DNA of 62,652 nt from an uncultured Legionella sp. (GCA_945952115.1 CAMFHA010000002.1:1-62652); one strand, 5' to 3'; counted from the first letter of the stretch, positions 52,158 through 61,548 are shown. Program-made: numbers and translations. Notes: generated from the sequence alone by a model not told the origin.

Positions 52158-52835
52158 TTAAATACTAGGTATCTTATTCTCTTTATAAACCTCAGAAACT
52201 CGTTCACCATTCCAAAGATATCTTAAATGGCATCCTTGTATAGGGATAGTAAGCGCGGGAGGTCTAAATATAGCCATACATAAGCCGGTTAAATTTCTTA
52301 CGCTTGGATATAACAAGCCCCATTCTTTTTGTTGACACAGTTTTGTACCAAATTCCTGACTTTTATGATAATAAGCAGGATCAGGATTAAATAATTCATC
52401 ATATTGTTTATGGGTAATATCTATTAAAGGCTTTTTTATTTTAGCAATATATTCTCTCATTGAAATTGAGCAAGGCTTTTCATTTGAAGCGCGATAAAAT
52501 CGTTCTCGATGAAAAATCGTTTCCTTAATAGCAGTTTCAAGTGATGAAGCAGCATAATAAACGCCAAAACTACCATCACTAAATCTTGACTCAAAACCAA
52601 CATGTGTGAAAGCAGCCATAATCGGAGTTGATCCAGGACCACCAATCCAATCCTCTTTATCAATCCGATTTACCTTACCATATTCGACAAGCATCCGCTC
52701 ATTAGTTAAACCTTCAAGAAGAGCTATTTGCTCAAGCTCCTCTGCAGACTCCGCCCAATCAAATAAAGTTACAGGAGGAAATTTAGAAGGTATTAGTCTA
52801 TGCACTTTTTTATTAAAATCGATATAAGAATACAT
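52158..52835 (-). CDS. RES-domain toxin
   Basis: A 225-residue RES-family protein, a class of toxins that degrade NAD+ by phosphorolysis. GSTPIMAAFTHVGFESRFSD, then GSFGVYYAASSLETAIKETI and FHRERFY are the family core, with the arginine, tyrosine and glutamate in the expected order. It follows its antitoxin gene with 1 bp between, in one operon. Confidence 0.92.
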   Translation of the reverse strand: MYSYIDFNKKVHRLIPSKFPPVTLFDWAESAEELEQIALLEGLTNERMLVEYGKVNRIDKEDWIGGPGSTPIMAAFTHVGFESRFSDGSFGVYYAASSLETAIKETIFHRERFYRASNEKPCSISMREYIAKIKKPLIDITHKQYDELFNPDPAYYHKSQEFGTKLCQQKEWGLLYPSVRNLTGLCMAIFRPPALTIPIQGCHLRYLWNGERVSEVYKENKIPSI

Positions 52836-52836
52836 G

Positions 52837-53211
52837 TTAATAACCTCGCCAAAAATCCAGAAATCGTCTCACCTCTGCCAGGCGAATCATCCCTCCTTCT
52901 AGCATATATTCTTTTGGTGTTAATCCTTTAAAAGGAGGTAAATCGTTTTTACGATTAATCCATGTTCTCGCCTGTTCACCATCTTCAAATAAGATACGTA
53001 AGGATTTATAAATCCCTAGAAGATAAGAAACTCGTTCTTTTTGATCTCTATTTAATTTTGCTTTATGAGAAGTATAAGTAGAACGAGGCATATCTCCCAT
53101 TAAAATGCGAGCTTCGTTTTCTTTTAAATCAAAACGATCGACAAGATGAATTAAAGATTTCCATATTACTTCATCTGATATGTTGTGTAGAGAATAAATA
53201 TTAGTTTGCAT
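52837..53211 (-). CDS. Xre/MbcA/ParS-type antitoxin (DUF2384)
   Basis: A 124-residue antitoxin. An N-terminal helix-turn-helix-like part precedes the toxin-binding domain, LGIYKSLRILFEDGEQARTW and then INRKNDLPPFKGLTPKEYML, which is the MbcA/ParS signature. I start at the ATG at 53211, six bases after GGGAG, rather than the TTG 12 bp upstream. It is the first gene of the RES toxin operon. Such antitoxins bind their own promoter. Confidence 0.9.
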   Translation of the reverse strand: MQTNIYSLHNISDEVIWKSLIHLVDRFDLKENEARILMGDMPRSTYTSHKAKLNRDQKERVSYLLGIYKSLRILFEDGEQARTWINRKNDLPPFKGLTPKEYMLEGGMIRLAEVRRFLDFWRGY

Positions 53212-53252
53212 AATAACTCCCAAACCGTTCAGTTAATTGTAGTCCATACAAA

Positions 53253-53277
53253 GACAAATGTCTATTTAAGGACAAAT
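53253..53277. promoter_or_regulatory. Possible operator of the toxin-antitoxin operon
   Basis: GACAAATGTC, a GACA-N2-TGTC palindrome at 53253-53262, is followed by GACAAAT at 53271-53277, 18 bp from the first. It lies about 40 bp upstream of the antitoxin start, where self-regulation is expected. The site itself is a prediction from spacing only. Confidence 0.4.
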
Positions 53278-53394
53278 TAAATTCAATGAAAAAAGTTGTG
53301 ATATTTAGCCTAGAACGATTGGTTTACATTACTAAAGGTTACCGAAAGGGGTATTCGTTGCCTCATAATTGATGTTACCGAACAGTATTAAGGA

Positions 53395-53423
53395 TTGACT
53401 TTCAAATTTTTACTGTATATAAT
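53395..53423 (+). promoter_or_regulatory. Sigma-70 promoter upstream of the 53451 gene
   Basis: TTGACT (53395-53400) and a perfect TATAAT (53418-53423) are 17 bp apart. The ATG is 28 bp downstream of the -10 box, so the 5' leader would be short. Confidence 0.7.
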
Positions 53424-53450
53424 TTATACACTTTGTTTTTTGAGTATGTC

Positions 53451-54416
53451 ATGCCCACTTCTTCTATAAATAAAGACCTCGCAGCGAACAACCAAAATAC
53501 ATTAAAGAAAGACTCTTTAAAGAAAAATTTGAATCTTAAATTAATTGAGGATTTTAATCTTGCTTTGGGGAAATTAATATCACTGGAAATTTCTTTAATA
53601 GATAAATATGGTGTAAATAAGGCTGTCGTTGCAGCAAATAATAATTTAATTAATAAATTAACTGAAGCCTTAAGCACTTATGAAAAAAATGGTGATTATT
53701 CTGAATTTAAGAATCTGTGTTTTGATGCGATTGATGAACATGTTAAAACACAGTTCAATACGCACAGGGACAATCGATTTATTCAATTTTTTGCCGATAT
53801 TATTTATGCAGTAAATACTTTATTTAATTCCTTATTTACTAGCAATAGACAAAAGCATGTTGATATGGCTTCGTTTTTTCATTCAACGTCTCGCCCAACT
53901 AATTCAGCTACTGTCTTATATACTTTTACTCAAGACATAACGAATGCCTTTCGATACTTAGATAGTTCTAAAGTTAATTCATATGATACAAAACATATTG
54001 ACAATGCAGTTGATATAGAAGAACAGCAGAAAGGACTAAGATTTTCAGAAAATGATCATTTAGAAAAGGTCGTTCGTGGATATAGAGGATACAGCGCAAA
54101 AGAATTAGATCAATATTTTGACGCATTAGAACAAGATCCAGAAGCAATGAGCTCAGCTCAAAAAGCATTAAATCAACCAATACAATATAATCGCTCCATC
54201 TGGAATGAATCGCCTAGTAGTCTGTTTTGGTTAGATGAAATTGCAAAAAAACATGGTATTGATTATGGTCATCATAGCGGAGGCAGTTTTCAAACTTTAA
54301 AAAACGATATTTTATATATTTTAAAGCGTGGTGGTCGAACACAAATAATAGAAGAAGCATTGAAATCCAATTTCGAACAAGCAGAAAATTCATCTAATGG
54401 GCAATGCTCTATCTAG
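53451..54416 (+). CDS. Unassigned protein, effector candidate
   Basis: About 321 residues with no signal peptide or clear membrane segment. I start at ATG 53451, because the longer frame begins with TTG inside the leader. The first 130 residues are helical and Lys/Asn-rich. In the middle (about 184-200 of this frame) is NAVDIEEQQKGLRFSE, which also occurs at the C-terminus of the next protein (NIEEQQQGLRFSE). After it, VVRGYRGYSAKELDQYFDAL is helical. I do not recognise a fold. Confidence 0.6.
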   Translation: MPTSSINKDLAANNQNTLKKDSLKKNLNLKLIEDFNLALGKLISLEISLIDKYGVNKAVVAANNNLINKLTEALSTYEKNGDYSEFKNLCFDAIDEHVKTQFNTHRDNRFIQFFADIIYAVNTLFNSLFTSNRQKHVDMASFFHSTSRPTNSATVLYTFTQDITNAFRYLDSSKVNSYDTKHIDNAVDIEEQQKGLRFSENDHLEKVVRGYRGYSAKELDQYFDALEQDPEAMSSAQKALNQPIQYNRSIWNESPSSLFWLDEIAKKHGIDYGHHSGGSFQTLKNDILYILKRGGRTQIIEEALKSNFEQAENSSNGQCSI

Positions 54417-54444
54417 AGTCACAATGCGAAATCCTGCTTTGACT

Positions 54445-54544
54445 ATAATTCTAAAAAGCAGTTAAATCGTAGCGCGAGTAGTTAATGTGCTGATCATCAA
54501 AATCGCTTGAATAATCAGTGCAGTAGACACTCATATTAAAACTG
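54445..54544. repeat. Family-E element, diverged copy
   Basis: ATAATTCTAAAAAGCAGTTA and AATCGTAGCGCGAGTAG, then TTAATGTGCTGATCATCAAA and ATCAGTGCAGTAGACACTCA, follow the long form at 50404-50588 with an internal shortening. The right end is changed. It lies between the two genes that share the IEEQQ motif. Confidence 0.75.
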
Positions 54545-54573
54545 AAATAAATATTTATTATCTGGAGAAATTC

Positions 54574-56325
54574 ATGCTTGCTCCCGCAGCTATTATGTAC
54601 GATTGTGATGGCGTTTTAAATAACGCTCAAGGTGAGAATCCAACTACAGATTCGCCTTTTATAGTAGATCAAGATGGTTATATGGGTGGAACTATTATTG
54701 GCCTTGAACGATTAAAAAAAATCACCCAATTTTGTATCACACATCATATTCCTTTGTACATTATCACGGCTAGACCAGAACGACATAGAGGCTTTCTAGA
54801 AGGACTGGTTGAAAATCTTAATGGCTTTCATACAGGAGTTGGCGGATTCAAACGCGAAAATATTCACTGCTTAGGTATAGAAGAATATAATGAGCAATTA
54901 GGAAGATTGGCTGTAAAATCTTTGATAGTAGAAAAATGGCAGCGTATTCAAGAAATTCATTCTACAAATCTCAGCCATTTACCCAAAAACCATATCTTAT
55001 TTATTGAAGATAAATGGGAAAATCTAGAACCAGTAATGAAAAAAGGTTATGCAACCATCCAAGCTCAAGTAGGTAGAGAGGAACATCATCAGCAAACTCT
55101 CAATTTCTTATCAGCTCTTATCGATACTCCTTTTGTAAGTACGCAGGGAAATTACGCTGTATTAACTAAGCCAACAGAATTAGATATGAGACGTCCTTTA
55201 GATAACACCGAATTTTTAGAAGCAGCAACCACAGCAGAGTTAGACGGTTGGTATTGGCGCAAACGCTTAGTACCAGATATGAGTACCTTAGCTGACATGG
55301 CACTAAGAGACGCTCAAAAAAGAGAAAAAACAGCTCAAGATCTGTCTTCTTTGCAATGCAAACAAATGATTTTTTTTACGGATACTTTTGATTTAATACA
55401 AAAACGAATGGAAAATTGTTCTTTTGGAACACTTTCATCTATAGAAGAGTTGAAAAAGAAAAAATTTATTATTTTAGTTGGATCTGAAGGAAAACGTAAA
55501 ATAGAGCCACTAAAAAAAGCGCTTTCAGACTCAGGCATGGATTTAAAAGATCTAGTAATTGTTGGATTACCTGCAGATTCAGGGGTTGCCTGCCAACCTG
55601 TTGGGCATGAAGAAATTTTATTAGGTTGCCAAAACCGATTAAAACAAGTTTTGTGTTTTGAGCAAGGGATAAAACAATGGCTAGATCAGACTTACCCTAA
55701 ACATCAAATAACGATTGTTTCAATAACGATTGAAAATGGAATAGGCTTATTCCCAGTGGATTCAGTGGAGGAAAATGGAACTCTACGCCTAGCAAAAACA
55801 CCATTAACTTCGCAAAATAACACAAAATTCCATTTTTATGATCAAGCGCATCTTCTTTTTCACTGTGAGAAGCAAACTGTTCACCATGTTGCAAAACCAG
55901 CGCAAATTGAGTATATTTTAACCGGCAATGAGTTAGAAGAATTAATGGCTTATTTTAATGATGGAAAACCCAAAGAAACCTATTATTTAAAACAAAGTGA
56001 ATGGTCGTATGAAATGATAACGAGAAGTGACAGTTCTAATCCAAACAGCGCTCTTCCTTTTCGACATGAGAGTGGACATATTTTTTCTAGCGACGATTTA
56101 ATTCAAGAAGCACTCTATAATTTCTTTAACTTCACTTTTAAGCAACTAATGTCCAACTTACATAATGAATCTAAAGATAAGCTGACCTCTTTATTAAAGC
56201 AAGTTGGTTCACAATTCATGCCGAAGCGTAATCAATACTTAGATGAAGCAGTTAATATAGAAGAACAGCAGCAAGGACTGAGATTTTCAGAAGAAGAGGA
56301 TAATATTAAAAACTCATTTAATTAA
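54574..56325 (+). CDS. HAD-like and YjjX/NTPase-like fusion protein, effector candidate
   Basis: A 583-residue protein. Residues 1-190 form a HAD-like domain: motif I MYDCDGVLNNAQ (D9-D11), motif II HIPLYIITARPERHRG, and the acidic motif ILFIEDKWENL. Residues about 300-440 resemble the inosine/xanthosine triphosphatase fold (YjjX, PF01931): FIILVGSEGKRKIEPLKKAL, GLPADSGVACQPVGHEEILL and ITIENGIGLF. The C-terminus ends with the shared AVNIEEQQQGLRFSE. I know of no characterised protein with this pairing. Nucleotide or phosphate metabolism inside the host is a guess. Confidence 0.72.
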   Translation: MLAPAAIMYDCDGVLNNAQGENPTTDSPFIVDQDGYMGGTIIGLERLKKITQFCITHHIPLYIITARPERHRGFLEGLVENLNGFHTGVGGFKRENIHCLGIEEYNEQLGRLAVKSLIVEKWQRIQEIHSTNLSHLPKNHILFIEDKWENLEPVMKKGYATIQAQVGREEHHQQTLNFLSALIDTPFVSTQGNYAVLTKPTELDMRRPLDNTEFLEAATTAELDGWYWRKRLVPDMSTLADMALRDAQKREKTAQDLSSLQCKQMIFFTDTFDLIQKRMENCSFGTLSSIEELKKKKFIILVGSEGKRKIEPLKKALSDSGMDLKDLVIVGLPADSGVACQPVGHEEILLGCQNRLKQVLCFEQGIKQWLDQTYPKHQITIVSITIENGIGLFPVDSVEENGTLRLAKTPLTSQNNTKFHFYDQAHLLFHCEKQTVHHVAKPAQIEYILTGNELEELMAYFNDGKPKETYYLKQSEWSYEMITRSDSSNPNSALPFRHESGHIFSSDDLIQEALYNFFNFTFKQLMSNLHNESKDKLTSLLKQVGSQFMPKRNQYLDEAVNIEEQQQGLRFSEEEDNIKNSFN

Positions 56326-56495
56326 AAGAACTAATGGCCGTTTTCAAAGCCTTTCCGTCTGATCACTGCCATTTAATTTTGGCCTAAATCGTCTTCCTCC
56401 GGCATGACTGGAGGATCCATGACTTCATTAGGGGCGTGGATCTTCCAGTAAGATTATGGATTCTCTGGTCAATAATTACACCATTTTATGGGATT

Positions 56496-57003
56496 TTAAG
56501 TTCTCCAAACCAATACCTTTTCATTCTCCGATTCAGCCCAACCATTACACATTAACTGACATACAATGCCCAGAGTTGACGCTAAATAATGAGCTAAATT
56601 CTGCAGAAATTGAATGAAGAAATGCCATTCATAGTTATATTTTTTTTCTGATTCAATGATGCATTGATCTTGTTTATTTGCTGTTTCCAAAATCCAATTT
56701 CGAATTGTTTCACTGACTCCAGCATGACAATGTTCATTTTTAAATAGCTCTGAATCCAATAATTGCTTACATGCATTAGATAAATCTTGCCCTTTTAATT
56801 GTCTCAAAAAGTCATAGGTACAATTCTGCATCAAGTCAATTAAATTTCGTGTTTCGCTCCAATAGCGGTAATTTTCTTTTCCAGAAAATAAAGTTACACA
56901 AGAAGCTTGATAACGAATACAATCCCTAGAAACATAAATTGTATAAAAATCTAAGATGCCCTGAATGGATTGTATTGTGTTGATTTCTTTTTTTAATAAT
57001 TCA
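56496..57003 (-). pseudogene. 5'-truncated unassigned gene fused at a LysR remnant
   Basis: The frame from 56834 is open further upstream, without a start codon, to about 57003. It reads LFELLKKEINTIQSIQGILD and then FYTIYVSRDCIRYQASCVTL. It then continues into the 112-residue part ending ENEKVLVWRT. It is helical, with no family I can name. The open stretch stops where LysR homology begins on the other strand, so the 5' end was probably replaced. Confidence 0.45.
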
Positions 57004-57007
57004 AACA

Positions 57008-57712
57008 GGTAAATTAATTGTCCAACAAGCCCAAGATATTCTTTCTCTTATAGGAAACATGCATGAACTAGCAAATCAGTTAAAAGATCCTTTTTCTGGA
57101 ACGTTACATCTAGGGATTATTCCGACCTTAGCCCCCTATCTTCTGCCACTTATTATGCCTAAATTATCAACTATTTTCCCTCAAATAGCTTTTTATTTAG
57201 TTGAAGAAACTACTTTAAATTTATTAATAAAACTTAATGAAGGAACACTTGATGCCCTATTATTAGCACTACCAATAGAAGGAGATTTTTCTATTCAACC
57301 TTTATTTGAAGAAGAATTTGTTTTAGCCCTACCCTTAAAACATGCTCTAGCAAAACAAAAAACCCTCCATTATTCTGAGTTAGAAAATAAAACACTATTT
57401 TTATTGGAAGAAGGACATTGTCTACGCGATCAAGCGCTTGCAGTGTGTCACAAAATGAATGCGTCTGAATCAAAAAATTTTCGAGCAACTAGTCTTGAAA
57501 CATTACGCCATATGGTGGCAGCAGGCGTAGGCATGACGCCCATGCCAAAACTAGCATGCCGCGCCAACGATGGAGTCTGCTATGTGCCCTTTACTTCACC
57601 GGCTCCCACAAGGACAATCGGTTTTGTTTGGAGACAATCTTCGGTAAAAAAAATTCTCTTGGAGCAGCTTGCCACTCATATAAAAACAATAGTGCCGTTT
57701 ACACAAAGCTAA
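57008..57712 (+). pseudogene. LysR-family regulator lacking its DNA-binding domain
   Basis: The visible frame begins TGKLIVQQAQDILSLIGNMH, which is the end of the LysR linker helix. GTLHLGIIPTLAPYLLPLIM and the rest of an OxyR-like effector-binding domain follow. The N-terminal winged helix is missing, and a foreign minus-strand gene occupies its place. The first ATG is at 57059. A short inducer-domain protein could still be made, but a working DNA-binding regulator is unlikely. Confidence 0.75.
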
Positions 57713-57728
57713 ATACTAAAAATCCAAA

Positions 57729-60392
57729 TTAAAAATTAAAACAGAGAAAAGTTTTCTCTTCAGGATTTTTAGCTTTAATTTCAGAGCATGATTTTTCCCA
57801 CTTATTCTTAACTTGCAAACTTCTTAAGCGTTGAATGATTTCTTCATTAGTTTCTTTGCTGGGATCAATATTTTCCCCTAATAATAATTCTGCTAGAGGA
57901 ATTTGCTTATTAATATTTGGATTTTTTATCGCAGCAACGAGTGCTTTTGCTGAAGCAGTTTCTCCATAAATAGCTTGAAAGAAATAAGTAGGTCTGTAGC
58001 TTAAGGTAATTTTTACTAGCTTCATAACTGTCTCTTTCATCATCTCTTTAGTAAGCGGATGTTGAGAGTCAATATCATCAATAAGTTCATATAAGAGCTT
58101 GCCTTTATGACCATATCGACTTTGATAAGAAGAGGTATTAATGCAATTAATAATTAATCTCCTCAATTCTACAACTTGTTTAGGTTGCATCCACTCCTCT
58201 TCAATATTCTCATCCTCATTAAGATGAATAGGAGCAGCTACTTTATTTATAATACTCGTAGCTTCGGGAGGAGTGATTTCTACTGGCAAAGCTATAGAAG
58301 TTGGTGAGGCAAATGCAGAAATACCGCTATCTTCTCCAAATAATTTATAAAACTCTTGATGAATAGAGCCAATTTTAGCCGCTAAAGAATTTTTTTCTCG
58401 TTCAGTGAAATTAGGCGCCGTGATTATTTGTTCAAAATTAGAAAAAGCTTGAGAAAAATCATCTAAACTACTAGTAATTGTAGTGGTCATCGGCCCTAAA
58501 ATATTTTGCATATTACGATTTAGTTTTTTGTCTTTACTAAGAAAGGAATCAATTTGTTCTATATAATGTCCAAGTTCAGCATATTCATTTTTTACTTTAC
58601 TAAGGCAATTAACCAAAAACACTTGAAAAGGCTTACACTGTAAAAAAGTACGATAAGTTTGTACAATTTCAGTAATAGAATCCAATAATTTAGTAATTTC
58701 AGAAAAACGATATTGATGTTTAGGGAGCTTATCAATCTCATCTTCAGTCTCTTTATGAGCATCAATAAAAGGAGATAATTCCCAAAGGTAATAATTCTTG
58801 CCAGCATTAGCTTGAAGATTAATTTGTTTCACTTGCTCACTAGCAGCATAAGCTTTAGTTACATTTACTTCCGCATCATCTGTAGAGGCTGAGGTTTTAG
58901 ATGGTAGATCTACATCCACTCGATGATCTTCTAAAACGAGAGTTATTAAAGGAACTAAACGGCGAGCTGTTAAACGAGCAACTTCAATCCGTTTTGGATT
59001 AAAAACACTTATATTTAGCTCTGTTTTACTTACTGCCTTAATTGGTTTGATAAAACGCTCATCAAATTCTTTTAAGGTACTTAGAAGCTCAAGAGCAGCA
59101 TCAGAGCCCTGCTTGACTAAGTTTTGATACAGTTTATCTTTATCCTCTCTAATACTATGTATAAAAATAACCAATGTATCTATAAGAGTGCATGGCGGAT
59201 CGTTAAAAAAAGGAGTATTTTGTGCTTTAGCTGCAAAAGGAGTAAAAAATTTAATTAAATCCGGAGAGTCTATTAAGAGTTCATGAAAATAGCTTATCGT
59301 CGAAGCTAAATATTCTGCGGCTTTTGTATCAGGCTGCTCTTGATGCGTTATCGGATCTTTTCGAGTATAGATGAGCTCAAAAACACTGGTGTCTAAAGTT
59401 CTTAATGTTCGATGGGCATTATTGGTAAGATCATCAATATTAAGTTCATAAAGGTATTCTTCCGTATAAGCTCTTTTTAATGCTTTCACTAGCAACTCTA
59501 CTTTACGAACATAATAAATAAGTTTATTAGCATAATTACTAAGAGGAAGGAGCGAAGTTTTTTCACTAGGATTTAAAAGCTGATTTAAAAATAAACCTGC
59601 TGTTCTACATAGTTCAATACAATGTTCTGAAGAAAAAGGATAGCCTTCTTCGGGATCTACTGGATGCTGTAAATTCCATAATAAATTAGCTAAACAAATC
59701 ATTAAAAAACGAGGAGCACGTAAATCATTTAAATAATTTTCATTTCTAAAAGCCGATTTCATAAACTCCAAAAAGTTATTCTCTTTTTGAAAATTATTAT
59801 CTATGTCTGCAATAGAATCTGGCAAAGCTGCTTTAAAAAATAAGCTAATCGCCGCTCTTTGTTTATCAATGGTTTTCGTACTTGCAATAGGTTGAGCTAG
59901 AGCATCACTCATCTTGTAATAAGGTAAGACTGAATAAAATTCAACGTTACTAAGCTCTTTAGAAGTGCTTTTTTGAATTCCTAAATATTTTAAAAAAGTA
60001 GGATTTTTTTGTGCCAACTCAAAAAAAGCCTTCATAATTTGTTCTTGCTTAAAAAGTGATTTTTCTTCTATATTAGTTCTAATTTGAAACGTGGCAATTC
60101 CTGCTTGACGCTCTTTGTCAAAACTAAGCCGTTTATCTTTTAAATTATTTAATTGATTGTGGATGGCAAAAACAGACAATTCAATTCCTTGAATTGCTGC
60201 ATTAATGGCTATCGACTGAAGATTAGCTTCAGAACTGATACCGGAAAGTGTTTTATTTCCTCTAATTAATTCATTTACTCGCCCTAATGCAGCATCTTTT
60301 ATAGAACTTACTTGAGCTACTTCTCCTGCTACATCAGCTTTTGTAATATTTACAGCCATTCTCAAAGCTTGCTCTGTAAAGATATCGCTCAT
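57729..60392 (-). CDS. Large unassigned protein, effector candidate
   Basis: About 887 residues, starting at the ATG at 60392, where AAGGA lies seven bases upstream; an upstream ATG at 60410 gives six more residues. No signal peptide or membrane segment is seen. It is mostly helical with scattered charged segments, and the C-terminus is Lys/Glu-rich (AKNPEEKTFLCFNF). Such large cytosolic proteins without known domains are frequent among Dot/Icm substrates, but nothing here proves it. Confidence 0.7.
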   Translation of the reverse strand: MSDIFTEQALRMAVNITKADVAGEVAQVSSIKDAALGRVNELIRGNKTLSGISSEANLQSIAINAAIQGIELSVFAIHNQLNNLKDKRLSFDKERQAGIATFQIRTNIEEKSLFKQEQIMKAFFELAQKNPTFLKYLGIQKSTSKELSNVEFYSVLPYYKMSDALAQPIASTKTIDKQRAAISLFFKAALPDSIADIDNNFQKENNFLEFMKSAFRNENYLNDLRAPRFLMICLANLLWNLQHPVDPEEGYPFSSEHCIELCRTAGLFLNQLLNPSEKTSLLPLSNYANKLIYYVRKVELLVKALKRAYTEEYLYELNIDDLTNNAHRTLRTLDTSVFELIYTRKDPITHQEQPDTKAAEYLASTISYFHELLIDSPDLIKFFTPFAAKAQNTPFFNDPPCTLIDTLVIFIHSIREDKDKLYQNLVKQGSDAALELLSTLKEFDERFIKPIKAVSKTELNISVFNPKRIEVARLTARRLVPLITLVLEDHRVDVDLPSKTSASTDDAEVNVTKAYAASEQVKQINLQANAGKNYYLWELSPFIDAHKETEDEIDKLPKHQYRFSEITKLLDSITEIVQTYRTFLQCKPFQVFLVNCLSKVKNEYAELGHYIEQIDSFLSKDKKLNRNMQNILGPMTTTITSSLDDFSQAFSNFEQIITAPNFTEREKNSLAAKIGSIHQEFYKLFGEDSGISAFASPTSIALPVEITPPEATSIINKVAAPIHLNEDENIEEEWMQPKQVVELRRLIINCINTSSYQSRYGHKGKLLYELIDDIDSQHPLTKEMMKETVMKLVKITLSYRPTYFFQAIYGETASAKALVAAIKNPNINKQIPLAELLLGENIDPSKETNEEIIQRLRSLQVKNKWEKSCSEIKAKNPEEKTFLCFNF

Positions 60393-60445
60393 TTTAGCTT
60401 CCTTATGCATTTATTTATGGTATTTTTAATTAGGAATTTAGAAAA

Positions 60446-60518
60446 TAGACTTCTTACATAACCTGCGTCTTTGAGTTTATTTCCGCGTTGCAAATACACA
60501 GGTTATGCAAAAAGTCTA
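60446..60518. repeat. Palindrome related to family C
   Basis: TAGACTTCTTACATAACCTG and CGTC face CACAGGTTATGCAAAAAGTC and TA, inverted with two mismatches. It shares the TAGACTTCTT end with 4282-4338. It lies upstream of the large gene. Confidence 0.65.
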
Positions 60519-60645
60519 ATCAAAATTGAAAAATTAATAACATGTTTAATTTTTTTAAGCAAGGGGCAATAATCGCACTATCCTATCTCCCCAGCAACAT
60601 CAACTTGTTAGATAAAATGCTGAGAAGATACTGTAACAACAGAAC

Positions 60646-61548
60646 TTATTTAGGTTGAAACCAAGGCAAATCAGGATAGCCTTGCTCTGAATAAAGTTTA
60701 TACGCTTGATTTCCTTTGTGAATAATAAACATAGTGGCCATTCCATAGGCAGTGCGAGGTATAAAACCAGTAAATATTTGTTTAGATTTTACTTCTTTAC
60801 ATATGAGATCTCGATATTTAGAAGCAGATTGCTCAGAAGTATACTCTTTGTGCATGAGAAAACGCAGTCTATTAAGAGGGGTGGTGATTACTCCTACCCA
60901 AATACCGCTGATAATTGCAGCAATAAAATCGGCAATCAAAGGATCTGAAATACGCTGTCGCATTTCATCAGAAACCATAGGCATTACTTGTAAATAACCT
61001 GATGCAAGACCTGCAGAGCGAGCCATAGTCGCTACGGTTCCTCTCCCTAAACCAAATAAACCGTTAGACTGATATACCCTCTTAATAATTTGAGGGGCAG
61101 AAGGAGGCTTAGTGCCAGGCTCATTATGAAGCTGCTTAATTTGAGCAGCGGCCTCAGGAATATTTGCTGGAGCGCCAGCAAGCCCACCAGCAATAACTGA
61201 AATACCAAGACGATCTTTTTCATTAAGTTGGATTTGATATTCATATTCCAATAAGTGGATGAGCGCACTATTTAAAGCAATAGAAACTCCAGCTCTCATA
61301 ATAAAAGCCATATTGTAACATAAAGCTCCATCAAACATTCTTGATACTGACAATGAGGAGTGTGTTGGAGAGGGAGCTAATTTTAACTTTTCATCCATGA
61401 TGGTGCTTTTCCTATTGTTTACATGATTAGCTAGTCCTGCAAATGGTGTAGTAATAATAGCATTGAAAGAACCAACCACACATCCTTGTATAAATTTTTC
61501 TCCATCTAAATAGGAAACACCATTATTTAAAGAATTCTCTTTTTTCAT
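60646..61548 (-). CDS. Mitochondrial carrier family protein, effector candidate
   Basis: A 300-residue protein built of three repeats of about 95 residues, the mitochondrial carrier layout. Repeat 1 has GSFNAIITTPFAGLANHVNN. Repeat 2 has GLAGAPANIPEAAAQIKQL (P131...K138), then GLFGLGRGTVATMARSAG. Repeat 3 has GIWVGVITTPLNRLRF (P224...R229), then FTGFIPRTAYGMATMF. The Px[DE]xx[KR] signature is degenerate in repeats 1 and 3. Legionella is known to have one such effector, LncP, which carries nucleotides. Bacteria otherwise lack this family, so host-derived gene transfer is likely. Confidence 0.85.
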   Translation of the reverse strand: MKKENSLNNGVSYLDGEKFIQGCVVGSFNAIITTPFAGLANHVNNRKSTIMDEKLKLAPSPTHSSLSVSRMFDGALCYNMAFIMRAGVSIALNSALIHLLEYEYQIQLNEKDRLGISVIAGGLAGAPANIPEAAAQIKQLHNEPGTKPPSAPQIIKRVYQSNGLFGLGRGTVATMARSAGLASGYLQVMPMVSDEMRQRISDPLIADFIAAIISGIWVGVITTPLNRLRFLMHKEYTSEQSASKYRDLICKEVKSKQIFTGFIPRTAYGMATMFIIHKGNQAYKLYSEQGYPDLPWFQPK

